33,595 bases of DNA from Anaerolineaceae bacterium (GTDB lineage: Bacteria; Chloroflexota; Anaerolineae; Anaerolineales; Anaerolineaceae): positions 1 through 33,595 of the forward strand of contig JAGOVY010000006.1 in assembly GCA_018060515.1 (NCBI GenBank), in the 5' to 3' direction. The notes under the pieces were generated by a model that was given only the letters and a program-made list of their open reading frames with translations, ran no database searches and was not told the DNA's origin. Position numbers and translations under genes: made by a program. This document shows positions 14,196 to 23,137 of the stretch, in pieces; position 1 is the stretch's first letter, and the number at the start of each line of letters is the position of its first letter.

Positions 14196-14224
14196 AGTTT
14201 ACGGTTTTTAAATACAAAAGTCAA
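14196..14224 (-). promoter_or_regulatory. Promoter of the 35-residue membrane protein gene
   Basis: On the minus strand TTGACT (14224-14219), exactly 17 bases, then TAAACT (14201-14196). Transcription would start near 14189, about 16 bases before the ATG at 14173. This separates the small gene from the upstream cyclase gene, which ends at 14260. Confidence 0.72.
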
Positions 14225-14259
14225 GCGGTTTTAAGAAATTTTAACAATTAAAAAATTCA

Positions 14260-17200
14260 TTATTCAGCATTCCCCATTTCACCCTTCAGCGCGCCTCGTT
14301 TTCGCCTCAATGTGCTGCTCCAACGCGTCACCTGATCGCCCCCCGAATCTTTTGAAACATAGCTGGCATAATCTGCCCGCTCAAACAATTGTTCAAGCGT
14401 CTTGCAGCTCTTATCAAGGCTGGCCACCCCAATGCTGATCGTCAGGCGTAACGGATTTTCAGAGTGAATCAGGTTCTCCTGATGAATGTTTTTGCACAAA
14501 CGTTTGGCCGCTCTTACCGCAGCGCTGGCGCTTGTTTCAGGCATCAGAATCATAAACTCGTCGCCGCCGTAGCGTGCCAAAATGTCCGATCGCCGCAGCG
14601 TGTCAGTAAGCACGCGCGATAGCCGTTGCAGCGCGGCGTCTCCAGCCGTGTGCCCCAGCGTGTCATTGATCAATTTGAAATCATCACAATCTACCATCAC
14701 CACCGAAAGCTCGCGCTCATAACGTAGCGCATTTTGAAAAGTCGGTTCACCCAACTCAATCAGCTTGCGCCGGTTATATAGGCCAGTCAACGCATCGGTC
14801 ACCGCCAGGTTTTGCACCTCGCTGAAGAGACGCGCGTTTTCAATCGCAATCGCCACATTCGCGCCGAGCAGCTCAAGTATTTCAAGGTCCTGCGCCGAAT
14901 GAGCATACGGCTGATAAGACTGCACCGAAACCAACCCAATCAGGCTCAAACCAATCTTTAATGGAACAATCATTACAGATTGCGAAACAGATTCATCGTC
15001 CTGTTCCCCAACCAAAATCGCCCCGGTTTCATCTGCCAGATCCTGGGTGAAGTTCTCATAAAAAACCGATTTCCCCGTTTGCACCACCCTCCCATACAGC
15101 CCCTGATCCATCGGCTGCGCAGAGAGCGCCATCGGCTGACCGTGGTCAACCATAAACACGTCCTCCACCATCCCCGTACCCTCATTCAACTGCGAAATAC
15201 CGAAGAATTCAGTCAGCATCAGCGCAGAAGTAGCCTGGTAGAAAGCCGTGTAAATCTCATCAGAGCGGATATTCGCGCTGATAACCTGGCTGAGCTTATA
15301 CAGGGTTTCAAAACGGCTCGCTGACTGCAGCGCACCCTCGTAGAGGCGCGCATTTTCAAGAGCAATCGCCACCTGGTCCGCGAAGGCAATCACCATGCGT
15401 TCGTGCTCTTTGTTAAAATGGTGTTTTGTGTGGCTGTCCAGCGCAAGAATGCCGATCGGCTGGTTCTGAATCTTAAGCGGAACACCAAGCCACGATCTAA
15501 CCGGCTGGTTCGAGCCGGCATAGCGGTTGAAATCTGGCGCAGCTTCAACAATATCACCAATAATTTTCGGTTCATTATCCAGGTAAACCGTCGCCCCGGG
15601 GTTGGTGCGCTCCAGCGAAAATTCCAGCCCCATCACTTCACTAAAATCATCAAAGCCATGGCCGCCTACAATCTGCAAGCCGCATTTGGTGAACAACAAT
15701 ACCGCGGCGCTGTCATAGGGCACCACATGTGACAGCTGCTCAAGAATAAGCTCAATCGTCTTCTCCTGATTGAGCGCAGAAACAACCACCGCCCCGGCTT
15801 TTCGAATGGTTTCAGCTTCTTCAGCCCGGCGCCGCGCTTCTTCATACAGCTGTGTGTTGCGCAAAGCCACAGTCGCTTGCTGGGCAAAAAGGCTCAACAA
15901 ACGTGTGTCATTCTCATTAAAACTGTGCTTCTGTTGAATATTGGCAACGTTCAGCACCCCAAGTACCTCATTACTCCCTCCAAGCATGGGCACTGCCAAC
16001 CCGCTGTAGATATTGTGAACCTCATGAGATTTTAATCGGCCTTCCCATTGGTTGTAATGCGTAATCGTCGCCGCCTGCTTTGTTATAACCGCCCGCCCGA
16101 TAAGTCCTTCACCAGGTTTGACGATCAGGCCCGTGGTATCCGGCGTGAAATTCTCAGAAACAAGAATGCGAATCGTATCACCCTCCGCATCGTAAATGCC
16201 GAGCTCAGCCACCTCAGCATTTAACAGCCGCATGGCACGTTTCACAATTTCCTTCAAAAGAATGTTCACATCGAGCTGCGCGCTGATGTCGCTCAGCGTG
16301 GCGCGTAACCCGTCCAACTCCTTGATACGCGTTTTTTCGGCGCTGTACAGACGCGCGTTCTTGATTGCAAGTGAAGCCTGCACGGCAAAAACTTCAAGCA
16401 GCTTAATGTGTTCCTCAGTGTAAAATGCCGGTTCTAACTTATTCAGCGTAAAGAACCAATCAATCTGCCCGTCAATCTGAATTGGAACCCCCACCCAGCA
16501 ATGATAATCAGCCGAAATCGGAGACGGTATAAAACTCGCTTCCTGTGCGATGTCATCAATAATAAAAGCTCTCTTGCTCGAGGTTAACCTCTCCAGGTTT
16601 GCCGTCTGCTCAATTTTCAAGCGCATCTTCTGATACTCTTTGAGGTAACGCTTGTCCGAAATTTCAAAACCCCGCGTCCGTGCAACTACAGCCTCCCCTT
16701 CATCCACCTGCAGCACAGTGCTGCCGTCGTATGGCACCAACCGCGAGAGCTGATCGAGCAGCAAATCCAGCACTTTGTTGAGATCAAGCGAGGTCGTCAG
16801 CGCAGTGCTGATGTCGCGCATCGTCTCTGCCATGCGCCGTTGATCATGCTCGCTCTTGAACAACCTCACGCGTTCAATCGCAACCGCCAGAGAATCACAA
16901 ATTGTTTGCAGCAGGCGAATCTTGTTGTCGTTCAACGGCGTATGCACATCCTCGTTGAAATTCAGCACCCCCAAAGGTTGTTTGCCAAGGTACAGCGGAA
17001 AGGCATAATGCACCGCGTCACTGCTCAACGCGCTGCAGCGGCATTCTTTCACCAATTGTGGATAGGTGAGTTTCCCTTCCATCAACTTCGTCATACACTT
17101 CGGCTGCCTGCTGCCCAATTTGTCGCTCGACAATAAATTATCTTCCTCAAGCGGATGGTACTCATACCGTTGGTGCCCTGAGGCATGCGCTCCAAGCAGG

Positions 17201-18765
17201 TAAAGCCAAATACTCTCCGAACGTGTGATACTCTTAACGGTTTCAAGCACAGGCAGCAGCGCATTCCGCAGTGAAGTAGCCTGGTTGAGGTCTTCGGTTA
17301 CACTCCGCAGCGTTGCCAGCTCTTCAACCCGCAGTTGAACAGTCTCAAGCGCCGCATGCGTCGTCGTCTCTGCCCGTTTCCGTTCACGGATGTCTTGCAG
17401 CATGATAAAGTACGCGGTGGCTGAACTGCCGCTGATCGGAGTGATATTAAGCTCCACCGGAATCTTCTCGCCATCAGCCCGCAGCAGCGCCAGCTCTCCC
17501 GATGAAAATGGTTCGCGCAGCGCCGTTTCAGCCACATTCGGCGCCCCGACGATAATCTCACCCAGCCGGCTGCCCCGGCACCTTTCCAGCGTATAACCCG
17601 CAAGGCTCGTAAACTGATCATTGCTCTCAAGAATTGCCCCCTGCGGGTCAAGCAGCAGAATGCTGTAACTCGTGTTTTCAAAAATCGCGTGGTACCGTTC
17701 CTGAATCAGCACCCTTTCGCTTTCAAGCCTGATTCTTTGCGTAATATCCCGCAGCACCACCAGCGCGCCCACTACCTTGCTCGCCGCCCCAATCAGCGGA
17801 GAAATGCGCATGTCATAAGTTTTCTCGCCCAGCCTGATTTCTTCTGAATGATCGCGCATCCACTCTTCCGCCAGAGTGAACCCCGCGTTCTGTTGCAGCG
17901 CAGCAGCGAACGGTTTGCCAATATTTGCATCCAAATCAAGAAGCTCAATCTCCGCCGCGCTTGGGTTGTAATCAAGAATTTCTCCCCGCGAATTGAGCGT
18001 AATCACACCATCACTCAACTGTTTAAGCAGCGAACTGCCCGAAACCGGAATCACCTCCAAAATACGGTTGCCCAGCAAGCCGTATGCCAGCACAATAATC
18101 CCGATCAGCAGCGCAATCAGCGGAATATTCACCACGCTGTTATTCAACCACGCGGGTATCGAGAGCGCAGTGGCCGCAATGAAGAGCACAGCCCCGAAAA
18201 GTAAAATCCCCACCTGTCCTCGCTGCCAGCGCGGTGAACGCACATAAGTGTTCAATAACAGCCACAAAGCCGCCAGCATCAGCCCGATATTGTAGGCAAT
18301 AATCACCCAAAACCAGGGTCCGTGTACGGGCTGCGTAGGTTGCAGCCAGCCAGCCGAAAGTGACCCCGAATCAGGGATCTTCCTGAACAATTCGTGTGCA
18401 TTGTTCGTCGCAATCAGAATGACCGACAGCGTAGGAATCACATACAACAGCAGCAGGGAAGGGTGGCGCGAAGCCTCGTTTCTGCCGGTGAAAACCAAAG
18501 TCAGGGACAGAAACACCGGCGCCATAAACAGCGCGGGCACATACTGCAAATCGTCAAAAAGCTGGGTATACAAAAAAGACCGCGAAACAAGTTCAAGTAC
18601 ATAAATAACCCCCCAGGCAGCCCCCAACGCAGCCAGCGCCACAAGCAACGGCGCGCCCGAAACGCGCCGATGAAACAAAGCAAAGAACATCACCACAATA
18701 GAAAAAATGGTCGCAATTGCCGTAATTAACAGAATCGTATAAGAAGATAATAAAAAGCCGGTCAT
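14260..18765 (-). CDS. Multi-sensor diguanylate cyclase (7TM, two PAS, about five GAF, GGDEF)
   Basis: A 1501-residue signalling protein. The N-terminal 225 or so residues form a seven-helix membrane module like the HisKA_7TM domain. Two PAS domains follow (starting near LSDGVITLNSRGEILDYNP and IFENTSYSILLLDPQGAIL), with predicted coiled-coil linkers between later parts. About five GAF domains then run from roughly 490 to 1320, recognisable by repeated VPYDG/VPYDSAAVL, WVGVPIQ, GLAVPML and WLGVPLK cores and LAIKNARLY/VALRNTQLY/IALENARLY end helices. The C-terminal GGDEF domain has YGGDEFMILMP at about residue 1400, with the RxxD inhibitory site (RRSD) five residues before it, so it should make c-di-GMP and be product-inhibited. 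No kinase domain is present. ATG 18765 is preferred over an in-frame TTG at 18801, because it places the first helix at the N-terminus. Confidence 0.92.
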   Translation of the reverse strand: MTGFLLSSYTILLITAIATIFSIVVMFFALFHRRVSGAPLLVALAALGAAWGVIYVLELVSRSFLYTQLFDDLQYVPALFMAPVFLSLTLVFTGRNEASRHPSLLLLYVIPTLSVILIATNNAHELFRKIPDSGSLSAGWLQPTQPVHGPWFWVIIAYNIGLMLAALWLLLNTYVRSPRWQRGQVGILLFGAVLFIAATALSIPAWLNNSVVNIPLIALLIGIIVLAYGLLGNRILEVIPVSGSSLLKQLSDGVITLNSRGEILDYNPSAAEIELLDLDANIGKPFAAALQQNAGFTLAEEWMRDHSEEIRLGEKTYDMRISPLIGAASKVVGALVVLRDITQRIRLESERVLIQERYHAIFENTSYSILLLDPQGAILESNDQFTSLAGYTLERCRGSRLGEIIVGAPNVAETALREPFSSGELALLRADGEKIPVELNITPISGSSATAYFIMLQDIRERKRAETTTHAALETVQLRVEELATLRSVTEDLNQATSLRNALLPVLETVKSITRSESIWLYLLGAHASGHQRYEYHPLEEDNLLSSDKLGSRQPKCMTKLMEGKLTYPQLVKECRCSALSSDAVHYAFPLYLGKQPLGVLNFNEDVHTPLNDNKIRLLQTICDSLAVAIERVRLFKSEHDQRRMAETMRDISTALTTSLDLNKVLDLLLDQLSRLVPYDGSTVLQVDEGEAVVARTRGFEISDKRYLKEYQKMRLKIEQTANLERLTSSKRAFIIDDIAQEASFIPSPISADYHCWVGVPIQIDGQIDWFFTLNKLEPAFYTEEHIKLLEVFAVQASLAIKNARLYSAEKTRIKELDGLRATLSDISAQLDVNILLKEIVKRAMRLLNAEVAELGIYDAEGDTIRILVSENFTPDTTGLIVKPGEGLIGRAVITKQAATITHYNQWEGRLKSHEVHNIYSGLAVPMLGGSNEVLGVLNVANIQQKHSFNENDTRLLSLFAQQATVALRNTQLYEEARRRAEEAETIRKAGAVVVSALNQEKTIELILEQLSHVVPYDSAAVLLFTKCGLQIVGGHGFDDFSEVMGLEFSLERTNPGATVYLDNEPKIIGDIVEAAPDFNRYAGSNQPVRSWLGVPLKIQNQPIGILALDSHTKHHFNKEHERMVIAFADQVAIALENARLYEGALQSASRFETLYKLSQVISANIRSDEIYTAFYQATSALMLTEFFGISQLNEGTGMVEDVFMVDHGQPMALSAQPMDQGLYGRVVQTGKSVFYENFTQDLADETGAILVGEQDDESVSQSVMIVPLKIGLSLIGLVSVQSYQPYAHSAQDLEILELLGANVAIAIENARLFSEVQNLAVTDALTGLYNRRKLIELGEPTFQNALRYERELSVVMVDCDDFKLINDTLGHTAGDAALQRLSRVLTDTLRRSDILARYGGDEFMILMPETSASAAVRAAKRLCKNIHQENLIHSENPLRLTISIGVASLDKSCKTLEQLFERADYASYVSKDSGGDQVTRWSSTLRRKRGALKGEMGNAE

Positions 18766-18837
18766 CTGCGCAAGCACCAAAAATGGGTTTCCATTCCCCA
18801 ATCACCAATCAGAAAAAATACAGTACCCTGAATGCTA

Positions 18838-18843
18838 ATTATA
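18838..18843 (-). promoter_or_regulatory. -10 element upstream of the sensor cyclase
   Basis: TATAAT on the minus strand, about 70 bases before ATG 18765. The -35 position holds no good match, so the promoter call rests on the -10 only. Confidence 0.4.
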
Positions 18844-18930
18844 CGAATAAAAAATTGTATTAATCGGTACCTATGAAAACTGATAAGAGATTCTAAACTC
18901 ATCATTTCCCCCAAACACACTGTGAATAAC

Positions 18931-18964
18931 CAGCGGGTTATCCAACCAACTGAAAAACCCGCTG
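18931..18964 (-). terminator. Hairpin downstream of the aldolase gene
   Basis: CAGCGGGTT (18931-18939) and AACCCGCTG (18956-18964) form a 9-bp stem with a 16-base loop, about 35 bases after the aldolase stop on the minus strand. There is no clear T-run, so it is a probable but not classical terminator. Confidence 0.5.
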
Positions 18965-18999
18965 ATTCCTATCGCTCACAAATCAAACCGCTGCGCACC

Positions 19000-19950
19000 C
19001 TAATGGCTGACAAGCCCGCGCACAATCTCCAGTTGCCCCGTGCTGCCCAGTTTTACATTTTTCGCTGCGATAAACTTCGCATATTCCGCCATAAAAATCT
19101 TGCCAATCGGCCGCAGGTCAAAATTCTCCGGGTGCTCCAAAAAATATTCGCGGTGCACGCGCGTCCACACCAGGCGGCCATCGGTGTCAATGTTAATCTT
19201 GGTCACGCCCAGCTCTGCCGCGCGCTTGAATTGGTCCGCATCCACACCCTTGGCACCCTTCAGGTTGCCGCCAGCCTTGTTGATCCGCTCCACCTCTTCC
19301 TGCGGCACCGAGCTCGACCCATGCATCACCAGCGGGAACCCCGGCAGCTGCTCCTGGATCTGCGCCAGCACGTCAAAGTGCAGGCTCTGACTGCCGCTGA
19401 ACTTAAACGCCCCATGGCTCGTGCCGATGGCAACTGCCAGCGAGTCGCAGCCGCTGCGCTCAACAAACTCGCGCGCCTGGGCAGGGTCAGTCAGCATCGC
19501 ATTGGCTTCATCCACCTGAACATGCTCCTCAACGCCGCCTAATTTTCCAAGTTCAGCTTCAACCACAATTCCTTTGGCGTGGGCAGCATCAACCACACGG
19601 CGCGTAATTTCAATATTCTTCTCGAAAGGTTCCGCAGAGGCATCAATCATCACCGATGAATAAAATCCGCTGTTAATGCAGTCATAACAAGTGTCCTCAT
19701 CGCCATGATCCAGGTGAACCGCGAAAATCGCCTGCGGAAAAACCTCATCAGCAGAGCGGATCAGCCCTTCAAGCATCAACTTGTCTGAGTATGTGCGCGC
19801 CCCTTTGCTGATTTGAATAATGAAAGGCGCGGCGCTGTCAATATTGCCCTGAAAAAGCCCCATCGTCTGCTCGAGGTTGTTGATATTGTAGGCGCCGATG
19901 GCATACTTGCCATAAGCCGCTTTAAAGAGTTCTTTCGTCGTAACAATCAT
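19000..19950 (-). CDS. fba: Class II fructose-bisphosphate aldolase
   Basis: A 316-residue zinc-dependent aldolase that splits fructose 1,6-bisphosphate into DHAP and glyceraldehyde 3-phosphate in glycolysis and works in reverse in gluconeogenesis. Metal and catalytic motifs are present: FAVHLDHGDE with D81 and H82, an EAELGKLGG segment near 131-139, AIGTSHGAFKF with H179, LVMHGSSSVP with H210, and the phosphate-binding INIDTDGRL. Length fits class II enzymes, which run from about 285 to 360 residues. The ATG at 19950 has AAAGGAG 8 bases upstream, and an extended -10 promoter lies about 48 bases upstream, so it is transcribed alone. A tagatose-bisphosphate aldolase is the main alternative for this fold, but the sequence and the single-gene context favour fructose bisphosphate. 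Confidence 0.93.
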   Translation of the reverse strand: MIVTTKELFKAAYGKYAIGAYNINNLEQTMGLFQGNIDSAAPFIIQISKGARTYSDKLMLEGLIRSADEVFPQAIFAVHLDHGDEDTCYDCINSGFYSSVMIDASAEPFEKNIEITRRVVDAAHAKGIVVEAELGKLGGVEEHVQVDEANAMLTDPAQAREFVERSGCDSLAVAIGTSHGAFKFSGSQSLHFDVLAQIQEQLPGFPLVMHGSSSVPQEEVERINKAGGNLKGAKGVDADQFKRAAELGVTKINIDTDGRLVWTRVHREYFLEHPENFDLRPIGKIFMAEYAKFIAAKNVKLGSTGQLEIVRGLVSH

Positions 19951-19997
19951 ATTCCATCTCCTTTAATCTCCGCGCGCGGAGGTATTTTTCACCCTCA

Positions 19998-20006
19998 ATT
20001 ATAGCA
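19998..20006 (-). promoter_or_regulatory. Extended -10 promoter of the aldolase gene
   Basis: TGCTATAAT on the minus strand (20006-19998), i.e. TGn plus a perfect -10. No clear -35, as is usual for extended -10 promoters. The leader of about 40 bases ends in a normal ribosome site. Confidence 0.65.
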
Positions 20007-20089
20007 TCTCAAAGCGCTGCCTTCCATACCCTTCCCCCTCGCGCTTCCCCTTATCGCAGTCCCCATTCTTCCTTGCGCCAGATCAGCTT

Positions 20090-20530
20090 CTATAAATCCT
20101 CATCCACCACATAGTCCGGCAGATCGTCTTCATCAATGTCTTTTGCCGAAACCACCTTGCCGCGCACTGAAATGCCCGCCTTGTGCACTGCGTTGCGGTC
20201 GCCGCAAACCAGATAATGCCAGTCGGGCAGGTCGGCGCCATTTGCCACCAGGCGGTAAGCGCAGGTTTCCGGCATCCACGAGAGCAGCCCCGCCAGTTCT
20301 GGTGTCAGTGTCAAACACGTCGGCACTAACACAGACCGTTCTTCATAACGCGTACAGCGGCAATGAAAAATCTCAAGATACTCGCACACTACGTTGGTCA
20401 TATAAACCTGCCCGCTGTCTTCATCCTGAAATTTAATCAAGCAGCAGCGCCCGCAGCCATCGCACAGGCTTTCCCATTCTTCGCGGCTCAGTTCATTCAA
20501 CGGTTTCGCTTTCCAAAAAGCAGCAGACAT
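20090..20530 (-). CDS. YcgN/UPF0260-type cysteine-cluster protein
   Basis: A 146-residue predicted cytosolic protein. The N-terminus has FWKAKPLNELSREEWESLCDG, followed by CDGCGRCC (C23, C26, C29, C30, a CxxCxxCC metal-binding cluster), then further cysteines in CEYLEIFHCRCTRYEER, VPTCL, ETCAYRL and the segment GISVRGKVVS. This is the pattern of the E. coli YcgN family (UPF0260, about 150 residues). Its function is unknown; zinc or iron-sulfur binding is inferred from the cysteines. The frame is open to 20557, but ATG 20530 fits the family start and has a TATAAT exactly six bases upstream, implying a leaderless mRNA. The family is best known from Proteobacteria, so lateral transfer is possible if the host is Chloroflexota. 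Confidence 0.88.
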   Translation of the reverse strand: MSAAFWKAKPLNELSREEWESLCDGCGRCCLIKFQDEDSGQVYMTNVVCEYLEIFHCRCTRYEERSVLVPTCLTLTPELAGLLSWMPETCAYRLVANGADLPDWHYLVCGDRNAVHKAGISVRGKVVSAKDIDEDDLPDYVVDEDL

Positions 20531-20536
20531 GCGCTG

Positions 20537-20542
20537 ATTATA
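20537..20542 (-). promoter_or_regulatory. -10 element for a leaderless YcgN-like mRNA
   Basis: TATAAT on the minus strand, six bases (CAGCGC) before ATG 20530. No Shine-Dalgarno could fit between them. The -35 is weak. Confidence 0.5.
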
Positions 20543-20585
20543 GCGGATTTGCGCCAACCCGCATTAACCCGCCAGCCATTAACAA

Positions 20586-20605
20586 CAAATCCGCCTAAAA
20601 AGGCG
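20586..20605 (-). terminator. Terminator of the efflux operon
   Basis: ATCCGCCT (20586-20593), a 4-base loop and AGGCGGAT (20598-20605). On the minus strand it is followed by TTGTTGTTAA. It lies 43 bases after the HlyD stop. Confidence 0.75.
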
Positions 20606-20647
20606 GATCTGTAAAGTTCATCGTTAATATTCCGGTTACTTCACGCT

Positions 20648-21976
20648 TTACCGGTTTGACAAAGCAAAAGTAACGTCCGCCGGCATCCCCGGTTTCAGCC
20701 GCGCATCCGGGTTCGGCACGCTGATCACCACCGCGTAAACGGTAGAGGTGCGCCCATCGGCAGTCTGCACATTGCGCGGAGTGAACTCAGCTTCACTTGC
20801 AATCCGCATCACCTTGCCGCTGAAGGCAGCGTTGGGGAAGGAATCTACCGTAATCGCCACCTGCTGACCCAAAGTAACCTGACCATACCGGTCTTCAGGA
20901 ATATAAACCGTTAGCGTCAAATCTTCAAGCTGACCGATAATCATCACCACACCGCCAGCCGCGGCCAATTCACCGGCTTCGAGGTTGCGCGTCATAATGA
21001 TCCCGTCAATGGGTGCGGTAACCGCCGCCCGGTCCAACTGAAGCTGCAGCAAAGCCAGGGCAGCGTCTGCCTGGCTGGCGTTGGCTTCAGCCTGAGAAAT
21101 TGCCGCTTCAGCCTGCGCTACACCAGCTTCAGCCGATGCCACCAGCACAGATTCATCACCCGTTTGCAGTTGGAAGAGAGCATCTCGGGCGTTGTCAGAG
21201 CGTGCCTGTGCAATTGCCACATTCGCCCGCGCAGTCAACACAGCATCCGCAGCCGTAGTATTGAGCACCCGGTTATACTCCAACCGCGCCACATCCAATT
21301 CAGATTGTGCCCGGTCGAGATTATTCTGCGCCGATTCGATCAACAGGTCTTCATTGCTCGCTTCTGCCTGCTCCAGCGTGATTTCTGCCACGGCTAACTT
21401 CGCCTGAGCTTCGTTCAGCCGCTTCTCCATCTTGGTGAAATTCTGGCTGCTTACTTTCTCCAGCTCTTGCTTTAAATCTTCCAGTTCCTTATCCAGCGCT
21501 TCCTGCGCCGCATCAACCTCTATCTGAGCCGCAGCCACCCGTTCGCTTTTCTGGAAGTACCAGCCCGGCTGATCCTCAACCGAAGTTTCAGCCGTCCACG
21601 CGTTCACCCTTGAATAAGGGTCTTGAGCCCGCGCGCTTTGCAATGCCAGATCGCGCTGGTTTTGGGCATAAACAAGCTGCGCCTGCGCAGCGCTCAGCGT
21701 TGCCGCCGCGGCGTCAACCCCGGCCTGCGCCTGGTTGTATTGAGCTTGCAGAAAATCATCTTCAATGGTGAAGAGCACGTCGCCAGCGCTGACGGTATCT
21801 CCCTCTTCTACATTAATTTCCAACACCCTGCCGCTCACTTCCGGAGCAACGGGAACCTCAAGCGCGGTTAAATAGCCCGAAGCCGTGAGGTTGGAATTCG
21901 ATTCCACACTGCAGGCGCTCAGCGCCAGCGGAAGAATCAAAGCCAGAGACAAAAAGAGCAGATGAGCACGTTTCAT
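20648..21976 (-). CDS. HlyD-family efflux adaptor lipoprotein
   Basis: A 442-residue membrane-fusion (adaptor) protein. It has a lipoprotein signal (MKRAHLLFLSLALILPLALSAC, Cys22) and a split biotinyl-lipoyl domain (VSGRVLEINVEEGDTVSAGDVLFTI at the start, APIDGIIMTRNLEAGELA later). A long alanine/glutamine-rich coiled-coil hairpin lies between them (roughly 80-320), and the beta-barrel region carries VYIPEDRYGQVTLGQQV. It would link the ABC-2 transporter to the outside or assist substrate release. In a cell with a single membrane it cannot dock to TolC, so an envelope-anchored role is likely. The ATG has AAGGAG 8 bases upstream and follows the permease stop by 27 bases. It is last in the operon, and a hairpin terminator follows. 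Confidence 0.9.
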   Translation of the reverse strand: MKRAHLLFLSLALILPLALSACSVESNSNLTASGYLTALEVPVAPEVSGRVLEINVEEGDTVSAGDVLFTIEDDFLQAQYNQAQAGVDAAAATLSAAQAQLVYAQNQRDLALQSARAQDPYSRVNAWTAETSVEDQPGWYFQKSERVAAAQIEVDAAQEALDKELEDLKQELEKVSSQNFTKMEKRLNEAQAKLAVAEITLEQAEASNEDLLIESAQNNLDRAQSELDVARLEYNRVLNTTAADAVLTARANVAIAQARSDNARDALFQLQTGDESVLVASAEAGVAQAEAAISQAEANASQADAALALLQLQLDRAAVTAPIDGIIMTRNLEAGELAAAGGVVMIIGQLEDLTLTVYIPEDRYGQVTLGQQVAITVDSFPNAAFSGKVMRIASEAEFTPRNVQTADGRTSTVYAVVISVPNPDARLKPGMPADVTFALSNR

Positions 21977-22003
21977 ATGAGAAACTCCTTATAGTGAGAA
22001 GTG

Positions 22004-23137
22004 TTAGAGACGTTTCCGGAAGACCAGAACCGAGGAAATAAAGTAAATAATGCTGAGGATGATCAGCGGTACCGTCGAAGTCCACAGCAAAGATCCGGCG
22101 CTTGCGCCGCGCACGATGATTCCGCGCGTAATTTCAACATAATGCGTCACAGGCAAAAGTTCGCTGTACCAATACGTGATTGCAGGCATGTTCTCCCGTG
22201 AGAACATCAAGCCCGAGAGAATGATCGCCGGGATTAACACCACAAATACCGACAGATACACCGCCTGCATTTGCGAGCGCGAAATGTTCGAGATCAGTAC
22301 TCCCATCCCCAAAGAGCCCACGATAAAGATCAAACTCAGCAAAATGAGATCCCAGAAATTGCCGGCAACCGTTACCCCAAACAAAAGCTTGCCCAGCCAC
22401 AGCAGCACAAACAGGTTGAAGATGCTGACCACCAGGTAAGGGATGATTTTACCGAGCATCAATTCCCAGGCTTTAATCGGTGTAACAATCAACTGCTCCA
22501 TCGTGCCTTGTTCACGTTCGCGCACAATCGCCAGCGCCGTCAGCAGCAGGGTTTGCACTTGCAGCAAAATCGGAATCAACCCCGGGATCATAAATAGCTT
22601 CTGGTCACCGTTCGGGTTGTACAGTGTGCGGATATTATCCTGAATCGGCAGCTCCAAAGTAAAATTTGCCCCGCTGCGCGAAATCCGCTCCACCAAAATC
22701 TTTTGCGAAGCCATCTGGCTGATCGCGCTTAATTTAAGTTGAGTGGTCATCGCATCCGTCGGGTTCATCGACCCATCCACCAGAACCTGCACAGTGGCTG
22801 TTTGATTGGTGTTAAGCTGCCGCCCAAAATCCTCCGGGATGATAATCCCCACGTCAATCTGGTCGCGATCGATGAGCGCTTGCAATTCACTCTGGTTGGC
22901 AACGGCGTAACGCAGCTCAAAATCCTGGCTGCTCGTAAACTGGTCCAAATACCGCCGGCTGGCGTCAGATCTGCTCAAATCCACAACCCCAATGCCGGTA
23001 TTCAGCGATTCACCTGAGATACCGTAACCGAGCAGAACCAGCAACATTGCGGGCAGCGCCAATATCAACCCCAGCGTAAGCGGGTCACGCCAGATGTGAA
23101 ATAACTCTTTCTTCATGATGGTCCAAAGACGTTTCAT
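22004..23137 (-). CDS. ABC-2 type permease (YbhS/YbhR/YhhJ-like)
   Basis: A 377-residue membrane protein of the ABC-2 exporter class. TM1 is near 22-42 (LTLGLILALPAMLLVLLGYG), followed by an extracellular domain of about 130 residues, then five more helices from about 175. The permease region has LTALAIVREREQGTMEQLIVTP, the conserved coupling segment of this family, and ends in a short basic tail. Its ATG (AGGAG upstream) directly follows the stop of the ATPase at 23138. Only one permease gene is present, whereas YbhFSR has two, so it may act as a homodimer. The likely substrate is a drug or other amphiphile, inferred from the family only. Confidence 0.9.
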   Translation of the reverse strand: MKRLWTIMKKELFHIWRDPLTLGLILALPAMLLVLLGYGISGESLNTGIGVVDLSRSDASRRYLDQFTSSQDFELRYAVANQSELQALIDRDQIDVGIIIPEDFGRQLNTNQTATVQVLVDGSMNPTDAMTTQLKLSAISQMASQKILVERISRSGANFTLELPIQDNIRTLYNPNGDQKLFMIPGLIPILLQVQTLLLTALAIVREREQGTMEQLIVTPIKAWELMLGKIIPYLVVSIFNLFVLLWLGKLLFGVTVAGNFWDLILLSLIFIVGSLGMGVLISNISRSQMQAVYLSVFVVLIPAIILSGLMFSRENMPAITYWYSELLPVTHYVEITRGIIVRGASAGSLLWTSTVPLIILSIIYFISSVLVFRKRL

